Source of the DNA: Emydura subglobosa
Taxonomy: Eukaryota > Chordata > Testudines > Chelidae
Reading direction: 5' to 3'
Assembly: GCA_007922225.1 (NCBI GenBank)
Contig: ML680041.1
Span: 587,025-651,024 of the forward strand
Length of the DNA stretch: 64,000 nucleotides
The notes under the pieces were generated by a model that searched no databases, had not been told where the DNA came from, and saw nothing but the letters and a program-made list of their open reading frames with translations. The position numbers and the translations under genes were made by a program. Below, in pieces: positions 50,775 to 62,077 of the stretch; within the stretch, counting starts at the first letter, position 1, and the number at the start of each line of letters is the position of its first letter.

Positions 50775-53700
50775 CTATGGGTAGTTGTAGGCCCCCACCC
50801 CGTTGATTTCATTGTGCTCGCCTGAATGCCTCCACCCCGGCCCCTTCCATGAGATCCAGCGTCCGCCTTGGCCCTTCCGCCCCGCTGTTTTACGGCATAC
50901 ACGCAGCAGACAGCAAGCTGCTGTGTTCCACCCCAGAGGTGGCTGCATTTCAGCACCAGGCATATGATCTCCTTTGAAAATCCCCATCCTGACCCCTCCC
51001 CGCCAGCCTAGGGGCTGAGAGCTGCAGGGGCCCCTATGGGTGAGCCATGTGCACTGCCGTCCCGGCTGCCTGGGTCCCCTTCCCCATCTCAGTTGCTCCC
51101 TGGCCAGGACTGAGAGCTGCTGCCCTCCCGGACACCTGGGTCCCATTCCTTGCCTTCCCCACGCACCTTTCCTCGTCCTCCTGCAGAGATAGATGAGGAG
51201 CAGCAGCAGAACCAGGGCTACCGCTGCACTGGCGCATCCAGCCACCAAGGGGATGGGCAGAGAGCTGTTAGCTAAGGAAAGGGGAAAAAGCGAGGGGTTA
51301 ACAGCCAGGAGAGGGAAATGTCGCAGCCCTCCCCTTTAAGGGAGGATTTTCTGCCAGCCAGATGCATGATGAAAAGCTGCCATCTATGGATCAGACATGG
51401 GTACTGCAACAAGGGGGCACGGCTCTTTCTATTACATCCACTAACACGTGTCAGCTCCTGGCTCCAAGGTCTCTCCTTGGAGGGCAACAGGGGGCTGCTG
51501 GTATGGGGTGGCTTTATTTTTTGGGGGGGAGGGCTCAGCCTTCTTGTCTGAGGGTTTTTGGTTGCCATTTTTTCGGGCCTTTCCCTGCCCAGTCCGCCAG
51601 CCCTGGAAGGTCGAGCATTATCCCAGGGATTATAAACCATGGCAAAGATTCCACGTGTCCTAAATCCGCGGGTACGGGAATTACACCTCCCGTCATGGCA
51701 TCTCATTGGCCTTCGAAGAGGTACTGTGCGCGAGGGGGGCGTGGCCTCCCCCGCTTTTCCCCCTCCACCCCCCGCGGGACCGCGGCATGCCTCTTTGACG
51801 ACGTCGAATGGCTCACCCTTCACGGAGACGGTCACGGCCTGGCTCCTGATGGATGGGATCCATCTCCCACCCACGTGTTCCTCGTACCCGCAGGTGAATT
51901 CCCCGGCACTTGCAGGACCAGCCCGGGGGAAAGTGAGCATCAGAGAGCCGGAGCCGGTTTCCGTGGTGCTGATTTCTGACCCCTGGTTCCCGGGGACCAT
52001 CTTGGCTCCGTCCTTGTAGAAATGAAACCTCCACTCACTGGCGTTCCTGGGGGCGGCGCAGGTGATGTGCAGGGGGAGCCCTTCGCTCACCTCTCTGGAG
52101 GAGGGATCCACGCTCAGTGCTGGCTGGGGAAGGGGGTCTGCAGGGGGCAGGAAAAAGGAGAGGTCAGATGGAGAACCAGGCTCAGGAAACTGGTAAAAAG
52201 TCAGGGCAGCAAAGGGTCGGGGGGGGCGGGGCTGTGTGTGTGTTTGCACGTGCGTGTGGGTTCTGCAGGAAGCATGCAGTGCATCTAGATTTGATCTCTA
52301 GGGCAGCCTCACCTCTCATGGTGACGTTCACGGCCCGGCTCCTGGGCGACGGGACCCACCTCCCGGCCACGTTTTCCTCGTATCCGCAGGTGAATTCCCC
52401 GGCGCTGTCAGGACTGGCCCGCGGGATGCTGAGCACCGAGATGTTCCTCGCACTGGTGCCGGGTTCCATGGTGCTGCTATCAGACCCCGCGGCCAAAGGG
52501 ACCATCTTGACTCCGTCCTTGTAGAAATGAAACCTCCACTCGGCGGCCTCCCCGGGGGCCGTGCAGGTGAGGTGCAAGGGGAGTCCTTCGTTCACCTCTC
52601 CGGATGGGGGATCCACGCTCAGTGCCGGCTGGGAAGGGGGGTCTGTAGGGGGCACAGGGAAAAGAAGGGATCAGCAGAGGACCCACACCGCTGTGCGGGG
52701 GAATAGGGCAGCTCTACTGTATAATGGGCACTGGGGGCAGCGGAGGGTGGGGTGAGGAATGGTGTCTTAGTGTATAAAATGCACATGGGGCAGCAGAGCG
52801 TGGGGGCGGGACTACGTGTGTGCTCACGTGGGTTCTGCAGGAAGTGCACCGTGTATCTAGGGCTGGATTTTGTCTCTAGGGCAGCCTCACCTTTCAAGGT
52901 AATGGTCACCAGCCGGCTCCTGACGGACGGGATCCACCGGCCTTCCATCTTCTCTTCATACCCGCAGCTGAATTCCCCGGTGCTGTTGGTATCCACCCGT
53001 GGGAAGCTGAGCACAGAGACCTTCATAGGGTCAGTCCCAGGTGCCCCGGCCTTGATCTCATACCCGGCGTCCTCACGGACGACCTCTTCTCCGTCCTGGT
53101 AGAAATGAAACTGCCGTTCGGCAGCGTCCCCGGGGGCCGTGCAGGTGATGTGCAGGGGGTGACCTTCGCTCACGGCTCCAGATGGGGGATCCACGCTCAG
53201 CTCCGGCTGGTGAGGGGGATCTGAGAGGAGGCAATAAAGGTAGGGGGTCAGCTGGGGCAGAGCAGTGAGGAAAACGGTGATGGGGGTAGACATGTGGGAT
53301 TACCACATTGTTGGCCATTGGGTAGCCAGGCTGGTGACTGGGTTGGCGGCCATGTTTTCGGTTGAGTAGCAATGGACGATTACGATATTCTTGGCCTTCG
53401 TGGCTGTTTTAGTCATTGAGCTGCATGTGAGCCAACCACAGGGGCATGTGGGTGGCCGTGTTTATTTTGTTGAGTGCGAGCAGCCGTTTTCAATGGGCGT
53501 GTTAGAGCGCTATGGAGCAGCCGCGGATGGCGGCCACTGAGTTGCCAGCCAGAGAGCCGTCTTCGATGGCCAGGTTGGTGCCCGTCAAAAAGTCAGAGCG
53601 AGTGGCCATGATTTGGGAGTTGAATGGCTGGGAAATAACCCACGGCGGATAAACCATGGCAGAGATTACGGGATCCCGAGGAAAAATGGGGGAGGAAAGC

Positions 53701-53855
53701 CCATCTGCAGAGCTGCACCACTTTGACAGTCATCGAAAGATAACCGTGTGCACGTGTTTAAAAGCATTCACAGCAGTAATTGGAGTGGTGGGAGCCCCCA
53801 GTGGAGAAAGGGGTATCTTGATATCGAAATAGCTATATTGGTTTATATTGAGATT

Positions 53856-53892
<37 letters not shown>

Positions 53893-55296
53893 TGGGTGTG
53901 TATGGGGATAGATAGACAGACAGACAGACAGATATTTCTATCTCACCTTTGACTTTGATGGTGACCTCGTTGCTCTGCTTGGAATGGAGGAATCTCGGAC
54001 TCTTTCCAGTGTAATAGGCGCAAGTGTAGGACCCCGCATCACGTGGCGCCGTGATGTTGAGGCTGTAGGTGTGCTTCCAGACAGAGGAGGAGGGGGCTGT
54101 AACAGCCCAGCCCATGTTGCTGTAGTACTGGAATATTGTCACCGGATTGCTCCCAGGCGGGGCAGAGCAAATCAGGCTCACGGTGTCTCCCAGCAGGTAT
54201 TCGGTCTTCCAGGGATGCACGGAGAAGGTTGGGGCGGGGTTTATCACTGGGGAACCAAAGCTGCGTTAGCCCCGACTCACCCACAACGCAGCCCCGGCAG
54301 GAAACAGAACCTCATGTTTGCCCTGCATCCAACCACCCGACACAGGAAGGATCAGGTGGAGGCTGAGATCTCAGAGCCCTTTCCTTACGGCTTTGGCTGC
54401 TGGAGTCATGTGATTAAAGCGGACTCTCAGCCTCCATTAAAAAGTGTCATCTTCTAGCCCTGGTGGCCAAAGAGGAAATCTCAAGAGGGTGACCTGCCTG
54501 TGACTTACTCAGCAATGCTGCCGGAGTCTGCAGAGAGCCTGCACCCATTGCTGGGAGAGAGGGCAGCATCCTGGCATGTGACAAGGCCGGGGTGAACACT
54601 GCACAATCTCCTCCCCTTGGGAAGTTAGAGGCGGAGCTGTCCCCACCTTGGCTGCCCCGTGGTGGGATGGGACGGGGGGCTAAAGGAGAAAGAGGAACTG
54701 CTGGCAGATGTGGGGCCAGGCTCTTTTCTGTTGTGAGCAGCAGGGTTGAGAACATGCAGTTGCACGCCACTAGGGAAAAGGGCTGGCTCTGCAGTTCCTG
54801 GAATTTAGCACATTAACCTCAGGCGTGAGTTTCTTCCTGACCGCCTCCGCCAACCAGTGTATTCCCTCTCCCTTATACGGGACAGAGGGGCACTTGTCCT
54901 CCATGGCCCAGGACCTGGGCCTTTCTGCTGAGACCTGGGCTGAGCCCCACCCAACTTGTCACACCCCCTCGGGGGAATGAACAGGAGCTGGCTGGGATGA
55001 AGGAGCAGCGAGGGAGTCGGAGGACTCTGGACGCACATCCCCCCCCCCACCTGCACTTCCACATCCCGCAGCTCGAATGTGGGGGGGGAGATACCCCATC
55101 TCCCTGCCACCCCCAGCTCTTTGGCCAGTCCCACCCTCAGCAGCAGCATCTCAGCCAGGACAGGAGTCGGTTTTACCTGCAGGGGACACCAGCCGGGGAA
55201 GGAGCTGGAGAGAGGCTGGAAGAGAAAGGAGAGGTGATGAGACCTTTAAGTACACGGGGGAGAGTGAGCTGGGGGAAATGGGGGTTGGGTATCAGG

Positions 55297-55343
<47 letters not shown>

Positions 55344-55353
55344 NNNNNNNNNN

Positions 55354-55411
<58 letters not shown>

Positions 55412-55458
55412 CAGGGGGCTGACTTACCCAGCAGCGGCAGAATGAGAGGTTGCTCCAT
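50775..55458 (-). CDS. Four-Ig-domain leukocyte-receptor-like membrane protein
   Basis: Exons in gene order: 55428-55458, 55177-55215, 53947-54246, 52891-53220, 52313-52642, 51817-52137, 51167-51271 and a tentative last exon 50775-50821. The chain is GT-AG, phase 1 throughout and totals 500 residues. The first three exons have the same sizes as in the two-Ig receptor at 39857-44946 (31, 39 and 300 bases), and the signal peptides are alike (MEQPLILPLL, LVSPA). Ig1 (24-123) belongs to the same type as the neighbour's Ig1. Ig2-Ig4 (about 124-450) are all of the SVDPPSG / TCTAPG / GEFTCGYEE / GRW type and arose by duplication. Sequons include NIT, NST, NIS and NAS. The transmembrane segment (PLVAGCASAAVALVLLLLLIY) has no charged residue and is followed by RRTRK. 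No clear ITIM was found in the tentative tail (ends GAYNYP), whose acceptor has a weak pyrimidine tract. Confidence 0.8.
53310..53640. repeat. Degenerate GGCGGCCATGTTT / GTTGGCCATTGGG repeat
   Basis: Scattered units like those at 41430-43150 (TTGGCCATTGGGTAGCCAGG, GGCGGCCATGTTTTCGG, GATGGCGGCCACTGAG). It lies in the Ig1-Ig2 intron of the four-Ig receptor, the same intron as the large array in the neighbouring gene. Confidence 0.55.
53848..53935. repeat. (GATA)n and (GACA)n microsatellite
   Basis: GATAGATA run at 53855-53892, then GACAGACA at 53915-53930, ending about 12 bp before the Ig1 exon donor. Confidence 0.9.
55296..55411. repeat. (GAAA)n microsatellite containing a 10-N gap
   Basis: Pure GAAA on both sides of Ns at 55344-55353, so true length is unknown. 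It lies in intron 1 of the four-Ig receptor, 17 bp from exon 1, matching the purine tract in intron 1 of the neighbouring receptor. Confidence 0.95.
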
Positions 55459-55459
55459 G

Positions 55460-56580
55460 CTGAGATGGTCCCTAGGTGCCTGGGTTCTCCCTGGAGCCGC
55501 CAGACCAGTCTCTGTCCAGAAGCGGACTGACCCTGCTTTGCCCATCCCACGAGCTGCACAATCCCATGACTGGATGTGTTGCTCATCCCGGGGCGCTGCT
55601 TCCCCGCCACCCCCCCCCCCCCCCGCATTGCATAAACTGGAGGAAGTCATGGGCTGCCACTGAGAACGGAGGAAATGCTGCAGCACGCACAGATCTGGGA
55701 CTCTTCACTTCAACAGCCGAATGAGTCACCTCCATGGCCACAAAGGCCGCTGGCCCCTGCTCTGTGGACCATTCACCAGCCTTCTCCTGCTGCCTCCCGC
55801 CCAGTTCTGCACTTGTCCTTCCCCCTCTGTGGCCCACCCAGGGCTCTCACGCTCCCCAGCCGTCACTCTCTTGGGGCGAGACGCATGGCTCCCTCCCACC
55901 TGTCCGGGGGTTTTCCCAGCCACATGGTTTCCTACCTTCGCTAGGAGATCTCCGGCAAGTCACTCGGTCAACACCTGTTCCCCTCGGAGCCTCTAAAGAA
56001 CGGCATTTCTTGCAGTTTCAAGGGAGCGCACAAGTCCATTCTGTCCTGAGGGGGAAGCACTATGGGGGAACCCTATTAAAGCAATAAAAGATGCTCCACA
56101 GGTGCTAATAAGATCATCGGAGGTAACCCGCCCTTAGCACCCTTCCATCCTTCCAGCCGTGGACTGGAGCTCCCTGCTGGTACCTGGGGTAGAACAAACC
56201 CAGCCCTGAGCTTGTTGCAAACCAGGCTATTTACCCACAGTCCTTTCTTCGTGTGTTCATCTCGGGAGAATCCAGTCTGAACCAATATTCGGGAGCATCT
56301 GGACATGCTGCAACACACTGTTCTTTATCCCCGAGGCATCTGTGGTTACACCTACCGCCCTGGGGCACGCACCATCTCTGACCCGCAACGATACATCAGT
56401 CACTGTAACGCAGGCCGATCGCCCAGAGAGAGAGCAGGAAATTGTCCCCCACCCCTCCATATCTGCGGCACCCGGGCCCCTTATGAGGATCAATGGCTTT
56501 TTTATCACCTCTGCACCTTGACAGATACGGGAGGGCCGTCATCTCCAACAGGGAGCTGGAAAATTTGTGGATGACTGAGA
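55460..56580. other. 5' flank of the four-Ig receptor, nothing recognised
   Basis: No exon or known repeat was recognised. A poly-C run occurs at 55608-55625. Confidence 0.4.
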
Positions 56581-56581
56581 G

Positions 56582-56636
56582 AGCTTCCACCTGGCTCTCC
56601 AGTGACCAAAAGACGTCGGGAGACGGGAGAATTCAC
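56582..56636 (+). repeat. Left copy of a 55-bp target-site duplication
   Basis: Matches 60438-60492 over 55 bases without a gap and with five differences, all transitions. It starts AGCTTCCACCTGGCTCTCC and ends GGAGAATTCAC. It borders the left end of the plus-strand CR1. Confidence 0.85.
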
Positions 56637-59600
56637 CAAGGGCAAGTCATGCCTCACCAACCTGACTGCTTTCTATGAAGAGGTGACTGGCTCTGTGGAT
56701 GTGGGGAAAGCGGTGGACGTGATATACCTTGACTTTAGCAAAGCTTTAGATACTTTCTCTCACAGTATTCTTATCAGCAAGTTAAAGAAGTATGGGTTGG
56801 ATAAATGGACTATACAATGGATAGAGAACTGGCTAGAGCATAGGGCTCAACGAGTAGTGATCAATGGCTCCATGTCTAGCTGGCAATCGGTCACAAGCGG
56901 AGTTCCCCAAGGGTCGGTGCTGGGGCCGGTTTTGTTCAACATCTTCATCAATGATCTGGACGATGGGGTAGATTGCACCCTCAGCAAGTTTGCAGATGAC
57001 ACTAAGATGGAGGGAGTGGTAGATACCCTGGAAGGTAGGGATAGGATGCAGAAGGACCTAAACAAATTGGAGGATTGGGCCAAAAGAAATCTAATGAGGT
57101 TTAATAAGGACAAGTGCAGAGTCCTGCACTTAGGACGGAAGAATCCCATGCACAGCTACAGACTGGGGACCGACGAGTTAGGCAGCAGTTCTGTGGAAAA
57201 GGACCAGTACGTGACAGTGAATAAGAAGCTGGATATGAGTCAGCAGTGTGCCCTGGTTGCCAAGAAGGCTAATCATAGAATCATAGAATCATAGAGTTGG
57301 AAGGGACCTCAGGAGGTCATCTAGTCCAACCCCCTGCTCAAAGCAGGACTAACCTCAGCTATATCATCCCAACCAGGGCTTTGTCAAGCCTCAGCTTAAA
57401 AACCTGTAAGGATGGAGATTCCACCACCTCCCTAGGTAACCCATTCCAATGCTTCACCACCCTCCTAGTAAAAAACTTTTTCCTAATGTCCAACCTAGAC
57501 CTCCCCCCCTGCAACTTGAGACCGTTGCTCCTTGTTCTGTCATCTGCCACCACCGAGAACAGCCTAGCTCCATCCTCCCTGGAACCCCCTTTCAGGTAGT
57601 TAAAAGCTGCTATCAAATCCCCCCTCACTCTTCTCTTTTGCAGACTAAACAAGCCCAGTTCCCTCAGCCTCTCCTCGTAAGTCCTGTGCTCCAGCCCCCT
57701 AATCATTTTGGTTGCCCTCCGCTGCACTCTCTCCAAATTGTCCACATCTTTTTTGTAGTGGGGGGCCCAAAACTGGACACAGTATTCTAAATGCGGCCTC
57801 ACCAATGCCGAATAGAGGGGAATAATCACTTCCCGTGACCTGCTGGCAATGCCCCTCCTAATGCAGCCCAATATTCCATTAGCCTTCTTGACAACCAGGT
57901 CACACTGCTGACTCATATCCAGCTTTTTATCCACTGTTACCCCCAGGTCCTTTTCTGCAGAACTGCTGCCTAGCTCGTCGGTCCCCAGTCTATAGCTGTG
58001 CATGGGATTCTTCCTTCCTAAGTGGAGGACTCTGCACTTGTCCTTGTTGAACCTCATTAGATTTCTTTTGGCCCAATCCTCCAGTTTGTTTAGGTCACTC
58101 TGTATCCTATCCCTACCCTCCAGGGTATCTACCACTCCCCCCAGCTTAGTGTCGTCCGCAAACTTGCTGAGGGTGCAATCTACCCCATCCTCCAGATCAT
58201 TAATAAAGATGTTGAACAAAACCGGCCCCAGGACAGACCCCTGGGGAACTCCACTTGTGACCAGTTGCCAGCTAGACATGGAGCCATTGATCACTACACG
58301 TTGAGCCCTATGCTCTAGCCAGTTCTCTATCCATTTTATAGTCCATTCATCCAACCCATACTTCTTTAAGTTGCTGATAAGAATACTGTGCGAGACAGTA
58401 TCAAAAGCTTTGCTAAAGTCAAGGTATATCACAGCCACCGCCTTCCCTACATCCACAGAGCCAGTCACCTCATCATAGAAAGCAATCAGGTTGGTCAGGC
58501 ATGACTTTCCCTTGGTGAATCCGTGTTGACTGTTCCTGATCACCTTCCTCTCTTCCAAGTGCCTTAAAATGGATTCCTTAAGGACCTGCTCCATGATTTT
58601 TCCAGGGATTGAGGTGAGGCTGACCGGTCTGTAGTTCCCTGGATCCTCTTTCCTCCCTTTTTTGAAGATGGGCACTATATTTGCTTTTTTCCAGTCCTCA
58701 GGGACCTCTCCCTGTTGCCACGAGCTTTCAAAGATAATAGCCAATGGCTCTGAAATCACCTCAGCCAACTCCCTCAGCACCCTCGGGTGCATTGCATCCG
58801 GCCCCATGGACTTGTGTATGTCCAATCCTTCTAAATAGTCTTGGACCCGTTCCTTCAGCACTGCGGGATGTTTGCCTCCTTCCCATTCTGTGCCACCCAG
58901 TACAGCAGTCTGGGAGCTGATCTTGTCTGTGAAGACAGAGGCAAAAAAGGCATTGAGTACCTCAGCTTTCTCCACATCCTTCGTCACTAGGTCGCCCCCC
59001 TCATTCTTTAAGGGGCCCACTCTTTCCCGAATCTTCCTCTTGTTGGCAACATGCCTATAGAAACCCTTCTTGTTCCCCTTCACGTCCCTTGCTAGCTGCA
59101 ACTCCAATTGCACTTTGGCCTTCCTGATTTCATTCCTGCACGTTCGAGCAGTGTTTATAGAATCCTCCCTAGTCATCTGACCAAGCTTCCACTTCTTGTA
59201 AGCTTCTTTTTTGCGTTTAAGTTCGCCAAGGACATCTTTGTTAAGCCAAGCTGGACGCCTACCATATTTGCTATTCTTTCCGCACATCGGGATGGTTTGC
59301 TCTTGTGCCCTCAATAAGGTCTCTTTAAAAAACAGCCAGCTCTCTTGGGTTCCTTTCCCCCTCATATTAGCCTCCCAGGGAATCCTGCTCATCAGTTCCC
59401 TGAGGGAGTCAAAGTCCGCTTTTCTGAAGTCCATGGTCCGTATCCTGCTGCTCTCCTTCCTTCCTTTCATCAGGATCCTGAACTCGACCATCTCATGGTC
59501 ACTGCTGCCTAGGTTGCCACCCACTTCTACTTCCCCTACCAAATCTTCCCTGTTTGTGAGCAGCAGGTCAAGAAAAGCACGGCCCCTAGTTGGTTGCTCC

Positions 59601-60433
59601 AGCACTTGCACCAGGAAATTGTCTGCAACACTCTCCAAAAACTTCCTGGATTGTTTGTGCTCTGCTGTATTGCTCTCCCAGCAGATGTCAGGGTGATTGA
59701 AGTCTCCCATGAGAATCAGGCCCTGTGAACTGGAAACTTTCCCTAGTTGAGCAAAGAAAGCCTCATCCACCTCATCCTCCTGGTCTGGTGGTCTGTAACA
59801 GACACCCACCAGGACATCACGCTTATTGTTCTTGCATATTGGCATATTGGACTGCATTAGTAGGAGCATTGTCAGCAGATTGAAGGAAGTGATTATTCCC
59901 CTCTATTCAGCACTGGTGAGGCTGCATTTGGAGTATTGTGTCCAGTTCTGGGCCCCCCACTACAAAAAGGATGTGGAGAAGTTGGAGAGAGTCCAGCGGA
60001 GGGCAACAAAAATTATTAGGGGACTGGAGCAAAAGACTAATGAGGAGAGGCTGAAGGAACTAGGCTTGTTCAGTCTGTAGAAGAGAAGAATGGGGGGGGA
60101 TTTGGTAGTAGCCTTTAACTACCTGAAAGGGGGTTCCAGGGAGGATGGAGCTAGGACGTTCTCTGTGGTGGCAGATGGCAGAACAAGGAGCAATGGTCTC
60201 AAGTTGCAGTGGGGGAGGTCTAGGTTGGACTTTAGGAAAATGTTTTTCCCTAGGCGGCTGGTGAAGCACTGGAATGGGTTACCTAGGGAGGTGGTGGAAT
60301 CTCCATCCTTAGAGGTTTTTAAGCTGAGGCTTGACAAAGCCCTGGCTGGGCTGATATTGCTGAGGTTAGTCCTGCTTTGAGCAGGGGGTTGGACTAGACA
60401 CCTCCTGAGGTCCCTTCCAACTCTGTGATTCTG
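56629..60433 (+). mobile_element. CR1 LINE, 5'-truncated, interrupted by a second CR1
   Basis: The left part (56629-57272) encodes RT blocks [17 protein letters not shown] and SKFADDTK; the right part (59840-60433) continues with [25 protein letters not shown] and [11 protein letters not shown], then the 3'-UTR to CCAACTCTGTGATTCTGAG. The two halves join without loss at AAGGCTAAT / GGCATATTGG. Frameshifts and substitutions mark it as older than its insert. Confidence 0.88.
57273..59840 (-). mobile_element. Younger CR1 LINE nested inside the older copy, long open ORF2 frame
   Basis: On the minus strand one open frame of 836 codons (59869 to 57359, the first few from flanking DNA) covers the C-terminal part of the apurinic endonuclease domain ([28 protein letters not shown]) and the whole reverse transcriptase: [30 protein letters not shown], the catalytic FADD, then [11 protein letters not shown]. 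The 3' end has the CR1 octamer repeat (CATAGAATCATAGAATCATAG on plus at 57277). The first part of the endonuclease is missing, so this copy cannot move by itself. The open frame implies a recent insertion. Confidence 0.9.
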
Positions 60434-60437
60434 AGGT

Positions 60438-60492
60438 AGCTTCCACCTGGCTCTCCGGTGACCGGAAGACATCGGGAGATGGGAGAATTCAC
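60438..60492 (+). repeat. Right copy of the 55-bp target-site duplication
   Basis: Pairs with 56582-56636. It follows directly after the CR1 3' end. Confidence 0.85.
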
Positions 60493-61155
60493 TGTTTCCC
60501 TGGGGCGTTTGGTCCCAAGGCTAAGCACCCGAAGAAGGGCTTTCGTTCTGATGTGTGCTTCCAGCCATTGGGTCTTTCTCCAGCGGGCTAAAGAGCCCTT
60601 TAATAGCCAGGATTTTCTCTCCTTGTTCGCCGTTATCAGTCACCTTTCTATCTTATTGTCCGGTCAGCGTGGCTGGGGTTGGGCTGTAAATCACTGTAGC
60701 GATAATGGCAGGGGTGAGGAAAGACGGAGAGAAACCTGCCGAGGCAACGGGCGGGTAGAGGGGGCTAACTGAGCACCGCGCCGGAGAGGCAGGCAGTGCA
60801 GCTACGCCAGTCGGCCGGGCAGTGGGAAGCAAGAAAGGAGAGGTGCGGGACATGGACTCTGGGGCGGGATGGGTCCTGCTCGAAGGTTTGGGGGTTTATG
60901 AATTCTGTTTGCACAGTTTCTGAAACCAGTGCTGAGTTCATTCCTGCCTTCTATGAAAACGTTGACTTTCTAGACTCCGACTCTGTGCCCAGGGGATGGC
61001 GTGTGATTTCCCAGGTGACCGGGTGGAGGCTTGAGCTGGTTTGGTGGTTGCATCATTGACAGGACCCTGCCCCAGATATTGAACTGGGCCCGGGGGGCTG
61101 CTGACTGCATCTGGCAGAAGGGTTACACTGAGAAGCTAAACAGATGCTGCCCTCA
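60493..61155. other. Intergenic, nothing recognised
   Basis: No exon or known repeat was recognised. Confidence 0.4.
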
Positions 61156-61157
61156 GC

Positions 61158-61375
61158 TTGAACTATGAGGAGAACCCAGGAGTCCTGGCTCCCCACCCCC
61201 TGCTCTAACCACCAGACATCACTCCCTTCCCAGAGTTGTCAATAGAAGCCAAGAGTCCTCACAGTCCAAGCTCCCTCTGCTATAACCACTAGACCCCACT
61301 ATCCTCCCACAGCCAGGGAAAGAACACAGGAGTCCTGGCTCCAAGCCCCCCTGCTCTAACCACTAGCCCCCCACT
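61158..61375 (-). repeat. MIR-like SINE heads, three copies (reverse)
   Basis: Units with GAACCCAGGAGTCCTGGCTC, CTCTAACCACCAGACATCAC, TATAACCACTAGACCCCACT and CTCTAACCACTAGCCCCCCA. Confidence 0.6.
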
Positions 61376-62075
61376 GTGATATAGGGGGCCACACCCTTCA
61401 TCTCACCAGTCGTGGTTATACTGCAGGGTCACCCCAACAAGTCCCCCCACCCCGGATCTTCCCCCAGAAATGTATGTCCTGTACTGCCCGACCCTCTCCC
61501 GGACAAAACAAATATATTAAGTCCTTTATTCCCGTAAGGGAATAATACGTCAGTTTATTACCTTAAACAGTCCCCCAGACACTTCAGTTTAAACACGCTG
61601 GCTGAAATAAAACAGGAAAGCAAGTTTATTAACCGCAACGAAGGGAGATTGGAAGGGCGGCCGAGGGAGGAGACAAAAATGCCTCCAAGACAGAGAAAGA
61701 GAAAACGCTTACTCGTACCTGCTCAAGAACCTATCTTAGGGGCAAAGCAAACTGTCTCGCCCCCGTGCCAGCAGATTACTGACCAAACTCTCATGTCAGG
61801 ACCCCTACGCAGAGTCCTTTTGCCTGCTCAGGTGCGGAGAAGGAGGTGGGCCGGGAGAGATAGATAGAGGGGTGCCTTGGGGGTGTTTCCCCCCCTCCTT
61901 TTTATAGTTTTAGCCCCCCCTTGAAACACGTTTCCAGCTGAAACCCAGGAGACAAAGCGTCAATGTGGAAGGATGGTCCCTGCTGGCTGCTTTTCAGTCA
62001 GTTTGAACTTGCTTCGTTTTCCCACCCGGCTTCATGACTCTGTTTACTGCTGAAATTCAACCTCATGTTCCTTCC
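61376..62075. other. AT-richer block of unknown origin
   Basis: Contains AACAAATATATTAAGTCC, AGGGAATAATACGTCAG and CAGGAAAGCAAGTTTATTAA. It resembles interspersed repeat sequence, but no family could be assigned and no coding frame is recognised. Confidence 0.35.
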
Positions 62076-62077
62076 TT

